From NCBI RefSeq assembly GCF_030147005.1, contig NZ_JASLAW010000046.1:8724-72723 (forward strand): 64,000 nt of DNA. The letters are read 5' to 3'. A program made the position numbers and the translations under genes. Source of the stretch: Pseudomonas sp. (GTDB taxonomy: Bacteria; Pseudomonadota; Gammaproteobacteria; Pseudomonadales; Pseudomonadaceae). Below the pieces are notes generated by a model. It saw only the letters and a program-made list of their open reading frames with translations. It did not search any database and had not been told where the DNA came from. Positions 59,598 to 64,000 of the stretch are shown here, in pieces (the first letter of the stretch is position 1; the number at the start of each line of letters is the position of its first letter).

Positions 59598-62434
59598 GTA
59601 AGGAACGCTACGGCATACGCCGCTTCGCCCTGTTGAACACCGCCGGCTACAGCCTGGGTTTGTTCCCGCTGGAAGAACCGTTGTCGGTGTATGGCGCAAA
59701 CAACCTGGGTAAATCCGCGTCGATCAACGCTTTGCAGTTCCCGATCCTGGCACGCATGTCGGACATGAGTTTCGGCAAGTACACCCTGGAGCAATCGCGG
59801 CGCTTCTACTTTGCTACCGACACCAGCTACATCCTGGTAGAAGTCTCGCTTCCCCACGGCCCCCACGTCATTGGCGTAGTCGGGCGCGGGCCGGGCGGTG
59901 GTTTCGGTCACCAGTTCTTTGCATATGCCGGCAAGCTGGACCTGGCTCACTACCAGAAGAATGACACCTGCCTGCGTCAGAAAGAGCTGTTCACCAACCT
60001 TGAGCGCGAGGGCCTGAAGGCTTATGAACTCAAGCCCGATGAGCTGCGTCGCTTGCTGGTGGGCGGCCACACATCGGTCCCGCTGGACCTGACGCTGATC
60101 CCACTGCGCTCCACCAGCGAACAGAGCCTGAAGACGTTCCGTGCGCTGTTTATCAACCTGCTGCACATGCGCGAAATCACTGCGGCCAAGCTCAAGCAAT
60201 TGTTCCTCGATGCGTTCGAACACAGCCTGCGCTCCGGCAGCGTCGATTACATTGCCGCGTGCGAAGAAGCCTTCCGCGATGTGCGGCGCATGGAGCAGGA
60301 CTACAACTCGCTGGTGGCCGCCGGGCCTTTGGTCGAAGCACTCGCCAATGGCGTGAAACAGCGCGACATTTTGCGCGGCAAATTGCATCGCCTGTCGCCG
60401 TTGCTCGATTCGCTGCTGGGCACTTGGTCGGATTACGCCAGTGCGCGCAAGGAAGAGCTGACAATCCAGGCTGAGCACTATCGCAACGAGCAGGATGCGC
60501 TGCAGCACGACCAGCGTGGCGGCACCCAGGAACTGATGCGCCTGGAGCGCGAGATCAGCGGCATCCAACGGTGGTTGGGGGAGTTGTCGGTGCTCAAGCA
60601 TCGCTTCGCGCTGGTCGATGATGTGAAGGTGCTGGAGCAGCAACTGCTCGCGGCCAAGGACGCTCACGACGAATTGGCGGGCGCGCTGGCGCAGTCCCGT
60701 CAGTTCAGCGCCGAGGACTTGGACGAGCGTCTGCGCGACCTGGAAAAACGCTTGAAGTCGGTCAAGCAGCAGTTGGACCATGCGGACAACAACAGCTACG
60801 CCAAGCTGCGCGAAGAATTCTCGCAGCAGGATGTCGAGCGCCTGATGCGCCTGTTCAACAGCTCGTTGTTCAGCCTGCCGCTGGGTGAGCATGGCATCAC
60901 GCTGGACGAGGACGGCCAGTGGGTCAAATCCCTGGAGCAGATCCTCGATGGCTTCAAGGGCGAGCGGTTCGAAGTGCCGGGGCTGTCCATCGACATCTCG
61001 CACATCGAGCCACCGGCGTTGCAGGCCCTGGCGGATCGCGCGGCATTGCGCGACCAGAAAGAGCGTCTGGAAAAAGAACTCAAACAACTGAAAACCCAGC
61101 ATGCCGTGGCGTCTGACCGTGCGGCGAGCAAAACCCAGACCGAAGCGCTGTACCAGCAAGTACTCGACGCGCAGAAGGCGCTGGAAGATTTCCGCCGCGC
61201 CCAGACTCTGAGCGCGGAAGAAGGCGAGAAGCTGGAACACCTCGCGCAGATGGAGGCGGCCCAGGACGAACTGAAGCGCTCCAGCGATGCGTTCACCGAG
61301 CGTGTCCAGCAGTTGTCGGCCAAGCTGCAATTGGTCGGCCGCCAGATCGGTGATATGGAAGCCAAGCAACGTACGCTGGACGACGCACTGCGCCGTCGCC
61401 AGCTATTGCCGGCGGACCTGCCGTTCGGCACGCCATTCATGGACCCGGTCGACGACTCCATGGACAACCTGCTGCCACTGCTCAACGACTATCAGGACAG
61501 CTGGCAAGGCTTGCTGCGCGCCGATGGTCAGATCGAAGCGCTGTATGCGCAGGTGCGCCTCAAGGGCGTGGCCAAGTTCGACAGCGAGGACGACATGGAG
61601 CGTCGTCTGCAACTGTTGATCAACGCCTATGCCCACCGCACCGATGAGGCGCTGACCCTGGGCAAGGCACGCCGCGCGGCGGTCACCGATATCGCACGGA
61701 CCTTGCGCAATATCCGTAGCGACTACGACAGCCTGGAACACCAATTGGCGCTGTTCAACCGCGAAATCAACAAGCGCCAGGTCTCCAACCTGCAGAGCTT
61801 TCGCATCGTGCTGGCGCCGAACAAGGAAGCCCTCAAGCATATCGACCAGATCATCCACAGTGCCGGTCAGTATGAAGAAGGCGAGACGTTGTCGGTGTTC
61901 GACCTCAGCCAGAGCGCCGAACAGGACAACAAGAACGAAGAAGCCAAGGAATACCTGGCCCGCCTCGTCGCGGCCAACCATAACCAACTGGGCCTCAAGG
62001 ACTTGTTCGAGCTGGCGTTCGAGATCACCAAGGTGAACGGCCAACCGGTGATCCACACCGACATCGATGGCGCCGCGTCCAACGGCACCACCATGACCAT
62101 CAAAGCGCTGACCAACATGTACTTGTTGCTGCACTTGATGGACCGCGACCAGGCCGGTCGTGTGCGCTTGCCGTACTACCTCGACGAGGCGGCGGATATC
62201 GATGAGAAGAACCAGGCTGCACTGCTGGAAACCAGCCTGCAGTTGGGCTTCGTGCCGATCCTGGCCAGCGTGAAGCCGCAGGTGTCCGCCCAAGTGGCGA
62301 TTGACCTGGAAGGCGGCAGCGGGCCGAACGGGATCTACATTGATGAGGCGGACTGGAAATATATTCGTCGTCACGATGCGGTGAAGGCGACGATTAACGT
62401 GCAGGCAGATGAGCCGGAATTGGATGAAGTCTGA
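59594..62434 (+). CDS. mksB: Condensin MksB (SMC-like ATPase)
   Basis: 946 residues. Walker A GANNLGKS at residues 34-41, long coiled coils (about 280-430 and 490-620) around a short hinge, and a C-terminal signature/Walker B region (YYLDEAADIDEKNQAALLET). It is shorter than MukB (about 1,480), as expected for MksB. With MksE and MksF it compacts and helps segregate the chromosome. No JetD/MksG nuclease follows, so this is a chromosomal condensin and not an anti-plasmid Wadjet system. Confidence 0.94.
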   Translation: MSKERYGIRRFALLNTAGYSLGLFPLEEPLSVYGANNLGKSASINALQFPILARMSDMSFGKYTLEQSRRFYFATDTSYILVEVSLPHGPHVIGVVGRGPGGGFGHQFFAYAGKLDLAHYQKNDTCLRQKELFTNLEREGLKAYELKPDELRRLLVGGHTSVPLDLTLIPLRSTSEQSLKTFRALFINLLHMREITAAKLKQLFLDAFEHSLRSGSVDYIAACEEAFRDVRRMEQDYNSLVAAGPLVEALANGVKQRDILRGKLHRLSPLLDSLLGTWSDYASARKEELTIQAEHYRNEQDALQHDQRGGTQELMRLEREISGIQRWLGELSVLKHRFALVDDVKVLEQQLLAAKDAHDELAGALAQSRQFSAEDLDERLRDLEKRLKSVKQQLDHADNNSYAKLREEFSQQDVERLMRLFNSSLFSLPLGEHGITLDEDGQWVKSLEQILDGFKGERFEVPGLSIDISHIEPPALQALADRAALRDQKERLEKELKQLKTQHAVASDRAASKTQTEALYQQVLDAQKALEDFRRAQTLSAEEGEKLEHLAQMEAAQDELKRSSDAFTERVQQLSAKLQLVGRQIGDMEAKQRTLDDALRRRQLLPADLPFGTPFMDPVDDSMDNLLPLLNDYQDSWQGLLRADGQIEALYAQVRLKGVAKFDSEDDMERRLQLLINAYAHRTDEALTLGKARRAAVTDIARTLRNIRSDYDSLEHQLALFNREINKRQVSNLQSFRIVLAPNKEALKHIDQIIHSAGQYEEGETLSVFDLSQSAEQDNKNEEAKEYLARLVAANHNQLGLKDLFELAFEITKVNGQPVIHTDIDGAASNGTTMTIKALTNMYLLLHLMDRDQAGRVRLPYYLDEAADIDEKNQAALLETSLQLGFVPILASVKPQVSAQVAIDLEGGSGPNGIYIDEADWKYIRRHDAVKATINVQADEPELDEV

Positions 62435-62452
62435 CGTGTAGTGCACAAAGGC

Positions 62453-62487
62453 AAAAAGGCCGCGATCTTTGGATCGCGGCCTTTTTT
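62453..62487 (+). terminator. Terminator after mksB
   Basis: A 12-bp stem AAGGCCGCGATC / GATCGCGGCCTT around TTTG, A's before and T's after. Confidence 0.93.
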
Positions 62488-62549
62488 GTGGGCTTTGTCC
62501 CGTCCTAAATAAGGTTTACACCTTCTGATCTGGTTTTCAGGAGGACGTG

Positions 62550-62951
62550 ATGGAATCAGTAAAAAGGCGCAGTCAGCGAGACTACACGCTGACCTTTAAA
62601 TTATCGGTTGTCGATCAGGTCGAAAAAGGCGAGCTGAGTTATAAAGAGGCTCAGGAGCGCTACGGGATTCAAGGCAAAACGACCGTTCTGACGTGGTTAC
62701 GCAAGCACGGTCGACAGGATTGGAGCCCGGGCACATACATTGGCTCGCCGAGGATGGGGTCTATGCCCGACAAAAACCGACCATTAACGCCAGAGCAACG
62801 TATCAAAGAGCTTGAAGAACAGTTGGCGCTGTCCAATCAGAAAGCGCAGTTTTTTGAGGCGGTCGTGGATGTCTTGAAAAATGACTACGGTCTCTCTGTC
62901 GTAAAAAAGCGTCCCGGCAAGTCCTCGCCCAAAAACGAATCCAAAACCTGA
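62550..62951 (+). CDS. IS3-family transposase OrfA
   Basis: 133 residues from the ATG at 62550 (a GTG one codon earlier is possible) with an AGGAGG site. A helix-turn-helix (LSVVDQVEKGELSYKEAQERYGI) binds the terminal repeats, followed by a leucine-zipper-like helix (PEQRIKELEEQLALSNQKAQFFE). The slippery heptamer A-AAA-AAG at 62903-62909 is in the correct phase for a -1 shift into OrfB. Confidence 0.93.
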   Translation: MESVKRRSQRDYTLTFKLSVVDQVEKGELSYKEAQERYGIQGKTTVLTWLRKHGRQDWSPGTYIGSPRMGSMPDKNRPLTPEQRIKELEEQLALSNQKAQFFEAVVDVLKNDYGLSVVKKRPGKSSPKNESKT

Positions 62952-62974
62952 GCATCAGCAGGGCTTGCCAGTTC

Positions 62975-63775
62975 ATGGGGATAAGCCGCCAGGCTTACTA
63001 CAAACGCAATCGCGCCGATGCGGCGCGTCTCGCTCTGGATCAGAAAGTTGCCGATTTCGTTCAGCAAAAACGTCAGCGGCAGCCACGTTTGGGCACCCGA
63101 AAGCTGCATTACTTGCTGCAGTGCCAACCTCAGCTTGAGCTGCAAGTGGGTCGAGATCGCCTGTTTTCGATTCTGCGTGAACGGCGTTTATTGGTCGCCC
63201 GCAAGCGGGCGTATCACAAGACAACCGACAGCCATCACCGCTTTCGGCGTCATCCAAACCTGCTCAAACCCGGCCCTGATCAAGTTATTCCCAGCGGCCC
63301 GGAACAAGTCTGGGTGGCTGATATCACCTATCTGCCCACTCAGGAAGGTGTGGCCTATTTGAGCCTTGTGACGGATGTTTTTTCACGAAAGATCGTGGGC
63401 TATCACGTCCATGAAAGCCTGCACACCGAGTCGGTCGCGCAAGCGCTGCGCCGAGCGGTGAAATACCGTCGAACGGAGCAGCCGCTGGTGCATCACTCAG
63501 ATAGAGGCAGCCAGTATTGCTCGGGGATGTACCAGGAGTTGCATGCGAAACACGGCATCAGGTGTTCGATGACGGATGGCTATGACTGCTACCAAAACGC
63601 CTTGGCAGAGCGGGTCAACGGGATATTGAAGACCGAGCTTTTGCTCCAGCGGCCACAGGATTTAATGCAGGCGAAGAAGATGGTCAGTGAGTCGGTATCG
63701 ATCTACAACCGTGAGCGTCCACACCTGTCTTTGAAATACAAAACGCCCGATGCGATGCATCGGGCGTTAGGGTGA
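62975..63775 (+). CDS. IS3-family transposase OrfB (rve/DDE integrase), expressed as OrfAB fusion
   Basis: 266 residues counted from the ATG at 62975, but the frame is open back to 62909, where a -1 frameshift from OrfA enters it (66 bases, exactly 22 codons). The DDE residues are in VWVADITYLP, HHSDRGSQYCS and NALAERVNGILKTEL. The HTH_21 segment MGISRQAYYKRN is at the start. The transposase looks complete and potentially active. Confidence 0.92.
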   Translation: MGISRQAYYKRNRADAARLALDQKVADFVQQKRQRQPRLGTRKLHYLLQCQPQLELQVGRDRLFSILRERRLLVARKRAYHKTTDSHHRFRRHPNLLKPGPDQVIPSGPEQVWVADITYLPTQEGVAYLSLVTDVFSRKIVGYHVHESLHTESVAQALRRAVKYRRTEQPLVHHSDRGSQYCSGMYQELHAKHGIRCSMTDGYDCYQNALAERVNGILKTELLLQRPQDLMQAKKMVSESVSIYNRERPHLSLKYKTPDAMHRALG

Positions 63776-63841
63776 AACAGGTGTAAACCTATTTCAGGAC
63801 TAGACACTTGAGCACTGTGGTGTCGTTGAGGGCCTCTTCGC

Positions 63842-64000
63842 GGGCAAGCCCTAATGCCAGTCAGTTAAGGAGGAGCGCTTTACCGTGGCGAGGGAGCTTG
63901 CTCCCGCTGGACTGCGCAGCAGTCCCATTTTCTGGGGTCGCTTCGCGGCCCAGCGGGAGCAAGCTCTCTCGCCACAGGCCGACGATTGCCTGCTCTAGCG
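63842..64000. repeat. Dispersed REP-containing repeat, copy 2, inverted and cut by the window end
   Basis: The reverse complement of this stretch follows the unit at 10843-11028 from end to end: terminal GGGCAAGCCCTAATGCCAG, REP arms at 63885-63910 and 63952-63977, the shared core AGTCCCATTTTCTGGGG, and the outer CGCTAGAG block. The last bases of the unit are outside the window. Confidence 0.75.

Larger units (their letters stand above)
62496..63806 (+). mobile_element. IS3-family insertion sequence, intact, 1,311 bp
   Basis: Terminal inverted repeats of 27 bases (left 62496-62522, TGTCCCGTCC..TTTACACC; right 63780-63806, complement TGTCTAGTCC..TTTACACC) with about six mismatches. CTT flanks both sides (62493-62495 and 63807-63809), a 3-bp target duplication. 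Two overlapping transposase frames are complete, and a slippery A6G sits at 62903-62909. The insertion is just outside the mksB terminator, so it should not disturb mks expression. Confidence 0.93.

Noticed and set aside
59354..61369. 671-codon open frame on the minus strand opposite mksB and mksE
   Set aside because: It is a shadow of high-GC coding sequence: no ribosome site, no domain, glutamine/leucine-biased composition typical of antisense frames, and it crosses two well-supported genes.
57623..62434. Wadjet (JetABCD) anti-plasmid defence system
   Set aside because: MksF, MksE and MksB are present but no JetD/MksG nuclease gene follows; a terminator closes the operon, and the location beside holD-rimI is that of the housekeeping condensin.
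1..64000. CRISPR arrays, rRNA genes, prophage modules
   Set aside because: No regularly spaced direct repeats, rRNA sequence or phage structural/integrase genes were seen on either strand.

Overview
This is chromosomal DNA of a Pseudomonas of the P. fluorescens group. The evidence is the high GC content, typical pseudomonad gene order (hemA-prfA-prmC-moeB-murI; lolB-ispE-tRNA-Gln-prs-rplY-pth-ychF; holD-rimI beside mksFEB), pseudomonad REP palindromes and PagL. Most of the window is conserved core. It also holds a light/stress cluster, a complete Hrp-type type III secretion system (T3SS) and one intact IS3-family element.

Region 1 (1-10,811) is a putative light-response cluster. A partial TIGR01777 epimerase points left. 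Divergent from it are a FAD oxidoreductase and a TIGR02450 protein. A nine-gene operon with translational overlaps follows: DUF523/DUF1722 protein, class II LitR/CarH-like MerR regulator, photolyase, NTF2-like protein, SDR, FAD amine-oxidase-like protein, DUF1365, cyclopropane/furan fatty-acid-type methyltransferase and DUF2878. Paired TGTACA boxes with 12-base spacers flank the main promoter and match the operator reported for P. putida PplR1. The set looks like DNA repair plus membrane-lipid remodelling switched on by light.

Region 2 (10,843-23,566) is housekeeping: pagL, murI, moeB, prmC, prfA and hemA on the minus strand, then a TPR lipoprotein, lolB, ispE, tRNA-Gln, prs, rplY, pth and ychF on the plus strand.

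Region 3 (23,567-42,071) is a complete Hrp1-family T3SS. A single HrpR/HrpS-type activator is followed by a short HrpA-position pilin, hrpB-hrcJ-hrpD-hrpE and hrpF-hrpG-hrcC-hrpT-hrpV. The convergent hrpJ-hrcV-hrpQ-hrcN-hrpO-hrpP-hrcQ-R-S-T-U run ends exactly against hrpV, and hrpL sits at the far right. The regulatory logic can be read directly: a sigma54 promoter with an IHF site in front of hrpL, and three hrp boxes in front of hrpA, hrpF and hrpJ. No harpin, translocator or effector gene is present, and hrcQ is one fused gene. tRNA-Met follows.

Region 4 (42,248-62,487) holds PhzF-like protein, gamma-glutamyltransferase, D-Ala-D-Ala ligase, LysE exporter with a divergent AraC regulator, MFS and AtoE-type transporters, a Tat-exported phosphoesterase lipoprotein, an uncharacterised secreted protein, a SET-domain protein, beta-carbonic anhydrase, an acidic protein, rimI, the cryptic holD and the condensin operon mksF-mksE-mksB. 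Two exact consensus DnaA boxes lie in the holD/mksF divergent promoter region.

Region 5 (62,496-64,000) is an intact IS3-family element with a 3-bp target duplication and a programmed frameshift, then a second copy of a long REP-containing dispersed repeat.
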